Origin: Pirellulales bacterium
GTDB lineage: Bacteria > Planctomycetota > Planctomycetia > Pirellulales > JAICIG01
Length of the DNA: 64,000 nucleotides
Assembly (NCBI GenBank): GCA_035533075.1
Contig: DATLUO010000185.1
Span: 22,134-86,133 of the forward strand
Direction: 5' to 3'
This document shows, one piece after another, positions 28,091 through 37,186 of the stretch (positions are counted from its first letter, which is position 1; every line of letters begins with the position of its first letter). The notes under the pieces are model-generated. The model did not search any database. It worked only from the letters and a program-made list of their open reading frames with translations, and was not told the DNA's origin. Both the position numbers and the translations under genes were made by a program.

Positions 28091-29416
28091 ATGTCCGACG
28101 TAATCATTCAGGCTGAGAATCTCGGCAAGTCGTACCGCATCGGCGCGGCGGGCCCGCGCGAGCGCTACACGGCGCTGCGCGACGTGCTCAGCCGCCAGGC
28201 GCGCGGGCTTTGGAACGCCGCCGGCCGCGCGCTCAGGCGCGAAGCGCTCCGCCCCCGCGCTGAGTCGGAAGAGTTCTGGGCGCTGCGCGACGTCTCCTTC
28301 GAGGTGCGGCGGGGCGAGGCGGTAGGCATCATCGGCCGCAATGGGGCGGGGAAAAGCACGTTATTGAAAATCCTCTCGCGGATCACCGAGCCCAGCGCGG
28401 GCCGCGTGACGCTCCGCGGCCGCGTGGCCAGCTTGCTGGAGGTGGGCACCGGCTTTCACCCCGAGCTGACCGGTCGCGAAAATATCTACCTGAATGGGGC
28501 GGTCCTCGGCATGACGCGCGCGGAAATCAAGCGCAAGTTCGACGAGATCGTCGCCTTTGCCGAGGTCGAGAAATTCCTCCATACGCCGGTCAAGCGCTAC
28601 TCGTCCGGCATGTACGTGCGCCTGGCCTTCGCCGTGGCGGCGCACCTCGAGCCGGAAATATTGGTCGTCGACGAGGTGCTGGCGGTCGGCGACGCACAGT
28701 TCCAGAAGAAGTCCTTGGGAAAGATGGGCGACGTGGCCAAGGGCGGCCGGATCGTACTGTTCGTGAGCCATAACCTGGCCGCCGTAGCCGCGCTTTGTCA
28801 AAAGGCGATCCTCCTCAAGGACGGACGACTGCTTGGTGCCGCGTCCGCCCACCAGGTCATCGCGGATTACCAGAGCGGGCTATACATGCCGGATACCGAT
28901 GCCCGCCACAAACTCTTCTTCGACGACGCGCATGCCGTTGGAATCACCAACTGTGTGGCGGAGCTCACGCCCAACGCTGAAAATGAAGTTGACCTGACGC
29001 TCCGGCTCGACGTTATCTCGCACCGACCGCGCTCGAATATCGGCGTCGGTTTTCAAATCGACACGTTGAGCGGTGTTCGAGCATGCATGATCGCCCCCAT
29101 GATGACGAATTACGTCATCGATCGCGCGAAGGGATCGGTGACTTGCGCCTTTCGATGCGAATCCGTCAGCCGGTTCCTTGCGGGCGGCGATTACAGCGTG
29201 ACCTTCTGGCTCTCGCAGCCGCGGGTCGAAGCGCTGCTTTGGGCTGAAAACGCCTTGCGGTTCTCAATTCCTCCGTCGGATCCCTACATGAACGGCGTTT
29301 ACTTTGAGTGTGAACCGCACGGCATTGTGCCCTTGCCGACCACGTTCCAGGTCGAGGAACGCCACCCCGACCGCGGAGGCCTTCCGACGCCGGCGATATC
29401 GAGCGCGATCGTGTAG
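28091..29416 (+). CDS. wzt: ABC-2 type polysaccharide exporter, ATPase with C-terminal Wzt domain
   Basis: A 441-residue protein. Residues 1-245 are the nucleotide-binding domain: Walker A GRNGAGKSTLLKIL (about 80), the degenerate signature YSSGMYVRLAFAVA (about 170) and Walker B ILVVDEVLAVGDAQF (about 191). Residues 275-440 are a beta-sandwich Wzt-C domain (VDLTLRLDVISHRPRSNIGV, GDYSVTFWLSQPRVEALLW). In O9a-type systems this domain binds the finished glycan before export. Its presence suggests export of a chain with a recognised end modification, perhaps made by the methyl- or sulfotransferases that follow. Confidence 0.94.
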   Translation: MSDVIIQAENLGKSYRIGAAGPRERYTALRDVLSRQARGLWNAAGRALRREALRPRAESEEFWALRDVSFEVRRGEAVGIIGRNGAGKSTLLKILSRITEPSAGRVTLRGRVASLLEVGTGFHPELTGRENIYLNGAVLGMTRAEIKRKFDEIVAFAEVEKFLHTPVKRYSSGMYVRLAFAVAAHLEPEILVVDEVLAVGDAQFQKKSLGKMGDVAKGGRIVLFVSHNLAAVAALCQKAILLKDGRLLGAASAHQVIADYQSGLYMPDTDARHKLFFDDAHAVGITNCVAELTPNAENEVDLTLRLDVISHRPRSNIGVGFQIDTLSGVRACMIAPMMTNYVIDRAKGSVTCAFRCESVSRFLAGGDYSVTFWLSQPRVEALLWAENALRFSIPPSDPYMNGVYFECEPHGIVPLPTTFQVEERHPDRGGLPTPAISSAIV

Positions 29417-29420
29417 TCCA

Positions 29421-30281
29421 ATGCAACTTGTCCCGTTCCAAAAAGGAATCTCGCGCGCCGCGAGATCGACGGCCAAGAAGCTGCTGCCCGGACCAGCGGC
29501 CTGGTGGACCCAGCGCGGTCTGAAACGGCAGTATTTGGAGACGCCTCGCCATGCGACCATGCAATACGACGCGATTTCTGTACTGCAATGTTGCATCGCC
29601 TACAATGAGTACGGCGGGTACTGCGTGCCCCTGGCGTCGCGTTACCGCCCGTGCGCGCAACAAATCCTCGCCGGGTGCGTTTGGGAACGCGAAACGCTGG
29701 AATTCATGATGGCGCGTGGGGGCGATGTCATCCACGCCGGAACCTATTTTGGCGACTTTTTGCCCGCGCTTTCGAACTCGCGCGCGGCCGGCGCCGGGGT
29801 GTGGGCGTTTGAACCTAATCCCGAAAACTACCAGTGCGCCCGCATCACGACGCAAATAAACCGATTGACGAACGTCAACCTCTTTCATGCCGGCTTGGGC
29901 GCCGCCCGCGGGGCTTCGATGATGCGCACAACGGATGAACGGGGCCAGCCGCTGGGAGGGTTGAGTCAAATCATCTCGAACCGGACGATCGGCTGCGCTC
30001 GCACGGAATCGGTCGAAATGACTCGCATCGACGACGTGTTTCCGGCCCATCGAAATGTCGAGATCATCCAGCTTGACGTTGAAGGGATGGAACAGGAGGC
30101 ATTGGAGGGGGCGATGCGGACCATTGGTCGCTGTTTGCCGGTCTTGATTCTGGAGACGGTGCCCGGCGACGACTGGGTGCGCGCGAACCTCCTTCCCTTG
30201 GGATACCGCGTCGAGCGTACGGTGCTCGACAACACTGTTTTTGCCACCCGGCGAATCCCGACCGCCAACCAAGGACTCTGA
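29421..30281 (+). CDS. FkbM family methyltransferase (1)
   Basis: A 286-residue SAM-dependent methyltransferase. Motif I is a variant, GGDVIHAGTYFGDFLPALS (about residue 105), followed by VWAFEPNPENYQCARIT, and the FkbM hallmark IIQLDVEGMEQEALEGAM near 218, then LPVLILETVP. The usual D/E-x-G-x-G is HAGTYFG, a slight departure from consensus. It is predicted to O-methylate a sugar of the polysaccharide. The ATG at 29421 follows the wzt stop by four bases. Confidence 0.85.
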   Translation: MQLVPFQKGISRAARSTAKKLLPGPAAWWTQRGLKRQYLETPRHATMQYDAISVLQCCIAYNEYGGYCVPLASRYRPCAQQILAGCVWERETLEFMMARGGDVIHAGTYFGDFLPALSNSRAAGAGVWAFEPNPENYQCARITTQINRLTNVNLFHAGLGAARGASMMRTTDERGQPLGGLSQIISNRTIGCARTESVEMTRIDDVFPAHRNVEIIQLDVEGMEQEALEGAMRTIGRCLPVLILETVPGDDWVRANLLPLGYRVERTVLDNTVFATRRIPTANQGL

Positions 30282-30286
30282 GACAC

Positions 30287-31315
30287 ATGGCGATTCCTGG
30301 CTTTGCCGTGGACTCCTACCTACCCAGGTTATGGCGGATCGTGCAAGCGGAGACCCGCCGACTTCGGGCGACACGTTACGTGTCGCCCGAATGGCTCGCG
30401 GCCCATCCCGTCTCCACCGAGGACCCGATTATCATTGGCGGCTGCGGCCGTAGCGGCACGACGATGATGAGCGTCATGTTGAATAGCCACTCGCAGGTTT
30501 ATTGCGGCGCGGAAGACGCGCTGTTGCTGGACGAGGAGTTCTCCTTGCCTCAAGTGGCGAAGCAATACCGCTACGATTTGGCGGCGTTGGTCGACGAGGC
30601 CCGAGGCTTCGATAATCGAGGGGAGTTTACCGAGTTTGTGATGCGCGACCAGAAACAACGCCGCAACGTCTCGCGCTTCGCGACCAAGCAGCCGCGATAT
30701 GCCTTATGTCTGCCGACTTTGCTCCAGCGCTTCCCCTGCGCCCGTTTTATTTACCTCTGCCGAGACGGCCGCGACGTCGCCGTCTCGTTTCGCAAGAACG
30801 AGCGCCGTCTCGTCGGCCTGTGGCCGCTCGCGGCCGAAGACCGGGATGTTGCGCATTTGTCGCCGAAGAAAGATCGTCTCGCGCGGCAGCGCTACGACCG
30901 CACGCACGACGCGGCCGGGATGCTTTCGATGACGCACTGCGCGGACGTCTGGCGGTTGTACGTCAACGCCTTTTATCCGTTTGAGCGCGACCCGCGGTGC
31001 AGGTACGTCCGCTATGAGGATTTAGTGACGCGCCCCCGAGAAACGTTGACCGACCTTTGCGCGTTTTTAGACTTGCCTTTCGAAGAGTCGATGCTCACAT
31101 TCCATAGCGGCAAGGGCGTGGAAGGACGCGATGAATTGAGCGACCCGCACCATGCGAAGGTCAAGTCGCAACTCGATCCGACGCGTCTGGGCGTCTGGCG
31201 GCAAGAGTTGACGCGCGGACAGGTGCGCGAGTTTGAGACACGCGCGGGCCGGGAATTGCTTCACGGGCGCTACGAGTTGAGTGAAGGATTCGCGGAACAG
31301 TGCGTAGCATGCTGA
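30287..31315 (+). CDS. Sulfotransferase family protein (1)
   Basis: A 342-residue PAPS-dependent sulfotransferase. The 5'-phosphosulfate loop is IIIGGCGRSGTTMMSVMLNS (about residues 48-67), and the 3'-phosphate motif is FIYLCRDGRDVAVSFRKNER with YVRYEDLVTRPRETLTDLC near residue 245. It is expected to transfer sulfate to a hydroxyl or amino group of the polysaccharide. It overlaps the next gene by seven bases. A perfect 13-base-arm palindrome lies inside the coding sequence at 30363-30391. Confidence 0.88.
   Translation: MAIPGFAVDSYLPRLWRIVQAETRRLRATRYVSPEWLAAHPVSTEDPIIIGGCGRSGTTMMSVMLNSHSQVYCGAEDALLLDEEFSLPQVAKQYRYDLAALVDEARGFDNRGEFTEFVMRDQKQRRNVSRFATKQPRYALCLPTLLQRFPCARFIYLCRDGRDVAVSFRKNERRLVGLWPLAAEDRDVAHLSPKKDRLARQRYDRTHDAAGMLSMTHCADVWRLYVNAFYPFERDPRCRYVRYEDLVTRPRETLTDLCAFLDLPFEESMLTFHSGKGVEGRDELSDPHHAKVKSQLDPTRLGVWRQELTRGQVREFETRAGRELLHGRYELSEGFAEQCVAC
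30363..30391. repeat. Perfect palindrome inside the sulfotransferase gene
   Basis: TTCGGGCGACACG and CGTGTCGCCCGAA form 13-base perfect arms around a TTA loop. It is translated as part of RATRYVSPEW near the N-terminus. The core GCGACACG/CGTGTCGC is also the perfect palindrome at 51165-51180. Confidence 0.85.
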
Positions 31316-32217
31316 AGCGAATCAAGCGGCTGTTACCGCTGCACCCGCGGGCTTTGTGGCATTCGCTTACGACCTATCGCCGTTTTCTGGGAACCATCAA
31401 GCCGGAGTTGCTGCGCGGAACCGAGGACGAGCGATTGGCATGGCACCGTTCCTTGACGCGAAGTTGCGAAGTCGCCCGTCTGCAGGCGCCCATCGGCCGC
31501 CGCCTGGTCGTGCTCGCGCCTCACCCGGACGACGAGTCGATCGGCGCCGGCGGCCTGCTTCTGGCGCACGAAGGTCGCTGCGAAATTCATATCGTGAATT
31601 TGTTCGCCGGCAAGGGAGGTGGGCAACTTTCCCCAGGCCCCGCCTGCGCCCAGTCGTGCTCCCAGGAAGAGCTCATCGCCGCCAGACGCAAAGAACTGAT
31701 TGCCGCCGGAGCGATGATCGGCGCCGCATCGATTCACTACTTGGATCTTCCGGCGGGGCAAGCGTCGCTTACGACCGAGAGCGCCGACGCGCTGGGGCGA
31801 GTTGTCGAACAACTTCGCCCCGATGTGGTTCTGTTGCCCTGGTACCTCGACAACCATGGCGATCACCGTGCGACAAACGCGCTCTTCGCATGGTCCTGCC
31901 GAGACATCGACTGTATCGTGCTGGGCTACGAGATTTGGACCCTCTGTCCGCCGAACTCCGTTCTCGACATTACCGACTGGCTCGACAAAAAGCTGGCGCT
32001 CGTGGCGCTCTACCAAACCCAACTCAACACGGTCGACTACCTTAATTTCGTCCGCGGGGCCGCGATGACCCGAGGGTTTCTACACAGCGTGAGGGCCAAG
32101 AGAACCGGCGCCGCGGAGGCGTTTCTCGCCATGCCCAACCGCGATTATTGCGACGTCGTGACCAGCTTGTACGGCGATCGCGGCCGGCCGAACCCATTCG
32201 CACTGCCGCTTTTCTGA
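31309..32217 (+). CDS. PIG-L family (LmbE-like) deacetylase
   Basis: A 302-residue zinc-dependent N-deacetylase. The motif VVLAPHPDDESIGAGGLLLA (about residues 67-86) gives His, Asp, Asp of the metal site, and WYLDNHGDHRATNALF near 180 gives the remaining His pair. Related enzymes deacetylate GlcNAc-linked substrates. In this locus it may expose an amino group that can be N-sulfated or acylated. The ATG at 31309 overlaps the upstream stop by seven bases; a GTG three codons earlier is an alternative. Confidence 0.88.
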   Translation: MLKRIKRLLPLHPRALWHSLTTYRRFLGTIKPELLRGTEDERLAWHRSLTRSCEVARLQAPIGRRLVVLAPHPDDESIGAGGLLLAHEGRCEIHIVNLFAGKGGGQLSPGPACAQSCSQEELIAARRKELIAAGAMIGAASIHYLDLPAGQASLTTESADALGRVVEQLRPDVVLLPWYLDNHGDHRATNALFAWSCRDIDCIVLGYEIWTLCPPNSVLDITDWLDKKLALVALYQTQLNTVDYLNFVRGAAMTRGFLHSVRAKRTGAAEAFLAMPNRDYCDVVTSLYGDRGRPNPFALPLF

Positions 32218-32231
32218 CGCCGGGTCCGCCC

Positions 32232-32993
32232 ATGTTCAGCTCGTGGTTGGCAAGATGTCGTCGTCTCCCCGCCAGACTCCGTCGCTCCCTCCGGGACCGT
32301 GGACTCCCGGCGACGCTGGGAGTCTGCCGCGGCCGTCTCTTGACTCACGTGAAGAGGTTGTCGCCGACGAACATTCGCAAAGAACGCAGCGAGAACCGCT
32401 TCGACAACGCCTTCAACGTGGACACAAGCGGCATCAAGATTCTCGCGGAAGACGACATACCGTACTCGACCTTCGCTGACGCAACCCACTACCAAGCGTC
32501 GAACCCGTTGGTGTTTGGCGCGATGCTGAAATCGTTGGGGATCGATTATCGCGACTTCACGTTTGTCGATGTGGGGTCGGGCAAAGGCCGAACGCTTTTG
32601 CTGGCTGCACAATACGGATTCAAGAGGATCGTGGGCATTGAGTTCGACCGACAACTACACGAAACCGCAGTCAGGAACGTTAATCAGTATAGGACGACAA
32701 CTGGCAGCCGCCGTCAAGTGGAGTGTCTTCACGCGGATGGCACAAGATGGGCGCCGGCGACGGACAAGGTGGTGCTGTACCTGTTCAACCCTTTCGGCGC
32801 GAGTTGCTTGGCGGCCTTGCTCGCAAACGTCCAAGAGTCTCTGAAGTCGGGGCCCGCGAACGAAATCTATGTCTTGTATTTGCATCCCGTTCATGAGCAG
32901 GTGTTTGCCCAATTCGACGTGTTCAGCCAAGTTTGCCGCTCCGAAAAGCATGATTTCGTTGTCTACGCCACAATTCCAGTCCGGGCCGCCTGA
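32232..32993 (+). CDS. Class I SAM-dependent methyltransferase
   Basis: A 253-residue protein with motif I FVDVGSGKGRTLLLAAQYGF (about residues 112-131) and IVGIEFDRQLHETAVRNVNQ as motif II, then VVLYLFNPFG. The N-terminal 60 residues are basic and may bind the membrane or a partner. The target is unknown; O-methylation of the polysaccharide is inferred from context. The ATG at 32232 lies 14 bases after the deacetylase stop. The following gene starts inside or directly after its 3' end. Confidence 0.82.
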   Translation: MFSSWLARCRRLPARLRRSLRDRGLPATLGVCRGRLLTHVKRLSPTNIRKERSENRFDNAFNVDTSGIKILAEDDIPYSTFADATHYQASNPLVFGAMLKSLGIDYRDFTFVDVGSGKGRTLLLAAQYGFKRIVGIEFDRQLHETAVRNVNQYRTTTGSRRQVECLHADGTRWAPATDKVVLYLFNPFGASCLAALLANVQESLKSGPANEIYVLYLHPVHEQVFAQFDVFSQVCRSEKHDFVVYATIPVRAA

Positions 32994-34320
32994 GAACATT
33001 TTGCGAATCGCCCATTTGCCTTCGAGCTACTTCCCCGACACGCTCGGTGGGACGGAAGTTTACGTGCAATCATTGTGCAAGCTGTTGGAAGAGCTCGGTC
33101 ACGCGACGGCCGTCGTCTGGCACAGCGAAACCGCGGCGGGGCTGCCGGAAAACGCATTTCCGTTGGGGACGCTCCCGCCACCGCGTCGCAGCCACTTGTA
33201 CACGAGATTTGCCGGAGCAGAGCCGCGCGGGTTTCGAGATTTCCTGCGTGGTTGGAAGCCCGACGTCGTGCATTTCCACGCCTTTACCTTGGGCGCCGGC
33301 GGCGATCATGCCGAGTGCTGTCGGCGCGAGAACGTTCCCTATGTGATCACGTACCACACGGCGGCCATGTCGTGCGCTCGCGGCACATTGCTGCGTTGGG
33401 GCGGCGACGTCTGCGACGGACGGCTCGACGCCAGGCAATGCGCGGCTTGCAGCCTGCACGGTCGAGGGTGGCCCAAGCCACTGGCCCAATTGGCGTCGCT
33501 CAGTCCGTTGCCGCACCGAGTCATCGCAGACTCGCCCTTGCTGCCGCGCGCCGCGCTGCCGTCGATGTTGAGGGAGTCGAACATGCGCTGGGCGCGGTTC
33601 TTCGGCGGCGCGGGCCGCGTGATCGCCTGCGCGGATTTCTGCCGCGACGTCCTGGTGGCCAATGGCCTGGCCCCCGATCGGATCGCCCTTGAGCGCCAAG
33701 GGCTTCCGGGCGATGACCGGCAGCGAACGTTGCGCCTGCCCGTGGCGGCGCGAAACGGTGGGCCGCTGCGTCTAGGGTATTTCGGCAGGATCAACGTCGC
33801 CAAAGGGGCCGATCTGTTTTCGGCGGCGGTGCGCGACCTTCGCGCCAGCGGCGTTGACGCGGTCGGCGAGTGGCTCGGCCCGATCGAGACCGATCGGCGA
33901 TGGGCGGAGGCGATGTTCGCGGCGGGGGCGCCTTTCGTGCGATACGCGGGGCAAAGGCGCGGCCAGGATCTGGAAGCGTGGATCCGCCAGCAGGATCTGA
34001 TTATGATTCCCAGCCGTTGCGCGGAGACCGGGCCCTTGACGTTGTTGGAGGCCTGGGACGAGGGTACGCCCGTCGTCGGCGCCGACCGCGGAGGCATCCG
34101 CGACTTCATGACCGCCGCGGGATTGGCGACCTGCCTCTTTGCACCCGGCGATGCGAGCGCGGCGGCGGCGGCCGTCCAGCGGATGTTGGCCTGGCCGGGT
34201 CCGGCGCCCGTGGTGCCCGTGCGTGGAATGCGCTCGCTCGCCGAGCGGATGGCGGCCATCTACCGTCGCGCCTGCGAACCGGCCGCCGAAAACTCCGCGA
34301 AAAGTTTTGCCAAAGCTTGA
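32950..34320 (+). CDS. Glycosyltransferase family 4 protein
   Basis: A GT-B glycosyltransferase of about 456 residues. N-terminal fold ILRIAHLPSSYFPDTLGGTE, then VVHFHAFTLGAGGDHAECC, LRLGYFGRINVAKGADLF and the donor-binding IPSRCAETGPLTLLEAWDEG with TPVVGADRGGIRDF. Two possible starts exist: ATG 32950, which overlaps the upstream gene by 44 bases, and TTG 33001, which gives the usual family N-terminus MRIAHLP eight bases after the upstream stop. The ATG is listed, but the TTG is a serious alternative. Confidence 0.88.
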   Translation: MISLSTPQFQSGPPENILRIAHLPSSYFPDTLGGTEVYVQSLCKLLEELGHATAVVWHSETAAGLPENAFPLGTLPPPRRSHLYTRFAGAEPRGFRDFLRGWKPDVVHFHAFTLGAGGDHAECCRRENVPYVITYHTAAMSCARGTLLRWGGDVCDGRLDARQCAACSLHGRGWPKPLAQLASLSPLPHRVIADSPLLPRAALPSMLRESNMRWARFFGGAGRVIACADFCRDVLVANGLAPDRIALERQGLPGDDRQRTLRLPVAARNGGPLRLGYFGRINVAKGADLFSAAVRDLRASGVDAVGEWLGPIETDRRWAEAMFAAGAPFVRYAGQRRGQDLEAWIRQQDLIMIPSRCAETGPLTLLEAWDEGTPVVGADRGGIRDFMTAAGLATCLFAPGDASAAAAAVQRMLAWPGPAPVVPVRGMRSLAERMAAIYRRACEPAAENSAKSFAKA

Positions 34321-34361
34321 AGCCTTGTCGCGCCACGCAATTCGCTGGAAGTGAACGACCA

Positions 34362-35174
34362 ATGCAGTGGGTGAAGGCCAATGCTCAATTTTTACTGGAA
34401 AAGGTGGTCAATCGACCTCGATTCAACGATTCGCGCCTTTACCACCTCTATCTTAGAATCCAGCACCGTGATCACAGCAGACAAAAGGAAGCGGAAAAGG
34501 AATTCTACCGGCAGGCGCTAGAGGCAGTCGATGCGAAACTCGTGTTCGACATCGGAGCGAATGGGGGCTCGAAAACCGCGATTTTCTCGCGCCTGGTTGA
34601 ACGGGTATTGGCTGTTGAGCCCGATCCAACAGCCGTAAGGATACTCAAAGAACGCTTTTTGAACAAACCGGCTGTCGCCATCGTCGATAAGGGGGTGGGC
34701 GCCGAGGAAGGAACCTTGCCATTCCATATCTTTGAAGATGCGGACTGCTACAACACGTTTTCGCCGAGCTGGGCCGCGGCGCTTGCCACTGGCGGCGCCA
34801 TCGGCCGGCCTGCGAAAGCGGTCAAGGCGATTGTCGATATACCAGTCATAACGCTCGATCGGTTGATTAGGGAACACGGCGTCCCATCGTACATCAAAAT
34901 AGACGTTGAAGGATATGAAGTGCATGTAGTCAAAGGTTTGACTCAGCAGGTTCCCTTGCTCAGTTTTGAATGTAACCTGCCCGAGTTCGCTGCAGAGACG
35001 ACCGAGTGTCTTTCCATCCTGGCGAAGCGTTGCTCGACAGCGGAGTTCAACTATTGTACTACAGAACCTCCAGCAAAATTCGAATTGGATCAATGGATAC
35101 CGTATGAGACGATGTCCAGAATCGTCGAGGCCGGGCGTAATCGTTTTATGGAGATTTATTGCAGGTCGTTGTGA
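34362..35174 (+). CDS. FkbM family methyltransferase (2)
   Basis: A 270-residue FkbM methyltransferase: LVFDIGANGGSKTAIFSRLV (motif I), VLAVEPDPTAVRILKERF, and SYIKIDVEGYEVHVVKGL with LLSFECNLPEF. All key SAM-fold motifs are intact. Its base composition is clearly lower in GC than the genes around it (26 of 60 bases in 34381-34440), with many A/T-ending codons. This suggests recent acquisition. It starts 41 bases after the upstream stop, a wider gap than most in the locus. Confidence 0.87.
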   Translation: MQWVKANAQFLLEKVVNRPRFNDSRLYHLYLRIQHRDHSRQKEAEKEFYRQALEAVDAKLVFDIGANGGSKTAIFSRLVERVLAVEPDPTAVRILKERFLNKPAVAIVDKGVGAEEGTLPFHIFEDADCYNTFSPSWAAALATGGAIGRPAKAVKAIVDIPVITLDRLIREHGVPSYIKIDVEGYEVHVVKGLTQQVPLLSFECNLPEFAAETTECLSILAKRCSTAEFNYCTTEPPAKFELDQWIPYETMSRIVEAGRNRFMEIYCRSL

Positions 35175-35199
35175 TTCCTACGCGAATTCCGTTGCCATC

Positions 35200-36015
35200 A
35201 TGCTTGCACCCCTGAAGACCGCCGCGAAGTTTCTCTGCAAAAACACCCTTTGGGCCGATGGCGCCGTTCGGACGGTTTTGCTCGGTCCCTCCGCCGGACT
35301 GCGGTACCGAATCTTTCCAAATTACGGGTTGGCGCCGATCTTCGGCGGCTGGGAGCCGCGGCTGCAAACGATTATGAAGCGGCTGCTCAAGCTTGGCGAC
35401 GTGGCCTACGATGTGGGGGCCAACTACGGAATTCACACGTTGCTCATGGCGCGATTGGTCGGAGCGGGCGGGCACGTTTACGGATTCGAACCGCATCCTG
35501 AAATTCATGCGGCTTGTTTGGAAAATGTGCGACTGAACGCATTCAACAATGTGGACATTCTCAAGCTGGCCCTGAGCGATCATGAAGGGGACATACCGTT
35601 TTCCACCGGCCACCACGACGGAGCCGGTCATGTGGCGGCGGCGGAGGAAGAGGCGTCGATGACCGTGCGTTGCGACACCATCGACAGTTTGATCGCGGCG
35701 GGGCGTTTGCGGCCGCCGCAGTTCTTAAAGGTCGACATCGAGGGCTACGCGGGCGCCGCCTTGGCGGGCGCCGCGGGCGCCTTCGCCAGGCATCGCCCCG
35801 CCCTTTGCGTCGACCTGCACGATCCAGAAGAGGACGAGGCCGTCGGCGGCTTCCTCGCTGATTGGGGATACGCCGCGTTCCGACAGGAGACGTTTGAGCC
35901 AATCAAGCGGCTGGATGTGGGCTGGCCGAATCCCGATGGAATCCGTGGGACCGTCTTGGCGCTCCCCGCGGAACGAGCGGACCAGCTTTGCTGGCTGCAC
36001 GCGGACAAGGGCTGA
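35200..36015 (+). CDS. FkbM family methyltransferase (3)
   Basis: A 271-residue FkbM methyltransferase: GDVAYDVGANYGIHTLLMAR (motif I), HVYGFEPHPEIHAACLENV, and PQFLKVDIEGYAGAALAGAA as the hallmark. The ATG at 35200 gives the conserved N-terminal length, 25 bases after the previous stop. Unlike the neighbouring copy at 34362 it has the GC-rich codon use of the locus, so the two copies are not a recent tandem duplication. Confidence 0.87.
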   Translation: MLAPLKTAAKFLCKNTLWADGAVRTVLLGPSAGLRYRIFPNYGLAPIFGGWEPRLQTIMKRLLKLGDVAYDVGANYGIHTLLMARLVGAGGHVYGFEPHPEIHAACLENVRLNAFNNVDILKLALSDHEGDIPFSTGHHDGAGHVAAAEEEASMTVRCDTIDSLIAAGRLRPPQFLKVDIEGYAGAALAGAAGAFARHRPALCVDLHDPEEDEAVGGFLADWGYAAFRQETFEPIKRLDVGWPNPDGIRGTVLALPAERADQLCWLHADKG

Positions 36016-36020
36016 ACGTC

Positions 36021-37154
36021 ATGGGCAAACGAAAACGAATCCTCTACGTACAGTACACGAATCCTGCCGCGTATCCACCGTTGGAACACTCGTCGCGAAT
36101 CCTCGCCGGGGGCGGTTGGCACGTTCAGTTTTTAGGAACGCGGGCGGACGGCGCCGACGATTTGGTCTTCCCGGCGCACGCGAGAATCGGCGTGCGGCTG
36201 CGTCCCTTTCAGCCTGGCGGCTGGAGACAAAAGCTGCATTATTTCAGGTTTGTGGGATGGTGCATCGCGTGGTGCGTCGCTTGGCGCCCCACCGTGATCT
36301 ACTGCTCCGATCCATTGAGCGCGCCCGTCGGCGTGCTGGCCTGGTACTTGCTTCGAGTTCCGGTGGTGTACCATGAGCACGACACACCGGGCCCGCCGAC
36401 CAGTGCGGCATTAGGCGTGGTCCACGCCATGCGGAGGCGACTGGCCCGCATCGCGGTCGCCTGCGTGGTGCCTCAAAAGGAGCGGCTCTCCCGGTTCGTG
36501 GCGGCGCTCAAGCCGCGTCGCGCCGTCTGCGTCTGGAATTGTCCGGCCCGGGAGGAAGTAGTCCCACCCCAGGACACAATCCGCTCCGCCGAACCTACAC
36601 TGTGGTACCACGGATCGCTCAATGGCCAGCAGCTTCCACTTACCGTGATCGACGCCTTGGCGTTGCTCCCTTCATGCACGCGGATGCGGTTTGCCGGCTA
36701 CGAAACCCTCGGTCATGTGGGGTTCGTAAAGCAGTTTCTCGGGCGCGCGAGAGAATTGGGCATCGGCGAGCGTGTAGAATACGTCGGAACGCCCAGCACA
36801 CGTCGAGGGCTCTACGCGCTGGCGGCGAAAGCCGACGTCGGGCTTGCCTTGTTCCCGCGATCGTTTCGCGAACCGATGGCGGGCGCGTCCAACAAGCCGT
36901 TCGATTACTTGGCGTGCGGGTTAAGTCTGCTCTTGACCGAAAGCGCGGAATGGTCGGAATTTTACCACACGGCGGGATGCGGCCGGCTGACGAGCCCGGA
37001 TTCGTCCGAAGCGATCGCCACGACGTTGCGGGCGATGCTCGACAATCCGGATCAGACCCGGGCGATGGGCGCGGCCGGGCAACGGCGTGTGCTGGACGAC
37101 TGGAACTACGAAACGCAATTCGAACCGGTGCGGCGACTACTCGATTCTCTGTGA
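36021..37154 (+). CDS. Glycosyltransferase (GT4-like)
   Basis: A 377-residue GT-B type protein. N-terminus KRILYVQYTNPAAYPPLEHS, acceptor-domain VIYCSDPLSAPVGVLAWYLL, and in the donor domain TLWYHGSLNGQQLPL and VGLALFPRSFREPMAGASNK followed by PFDYLACGLSLLLTESAEW. The E-x7-E motif of classical GT4 enzymes is not exact, so it may belong to a divergent group. It starts five bases after the upstream stop. Confidence 0.8.
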   Translation: MGKRKRILYVQYTNPAAYPPLEHSSRILAGGGWHVQFLGTRADGADDLVFPAHARIGVRLRPFQPGGWRQKLHYFRFVGWCIAWCVAWRPTVIYCSDPLSAPVGVLAWYLLRVPVVYHEHDTPGPPTSAALGVVHAMRRRLARIAVACVVPQKERLSRFVAALKPRRAVCVWNCPAREEVVPPQDTIRSAEPTLWYHGSLNGQQLPLTVIDALALLPSCTRMRFAGYETLGHVGFVKQFLGRARELGIGERVEYVGTPSTRRGLYALAAKADVGLALFPRSFREPMAGASNKPFDYLACGLSLLLTESAEWSEFYHTAGCGRLTSPDSSEAIATTLRAMLDNPDQTRAMGAAGQRRVLDDWNYETQFEPVRRLLDSL

Positions 37155-37186
37155 GTCGCTCGTTGCCGGATTGCGTGGAGGTTCCG

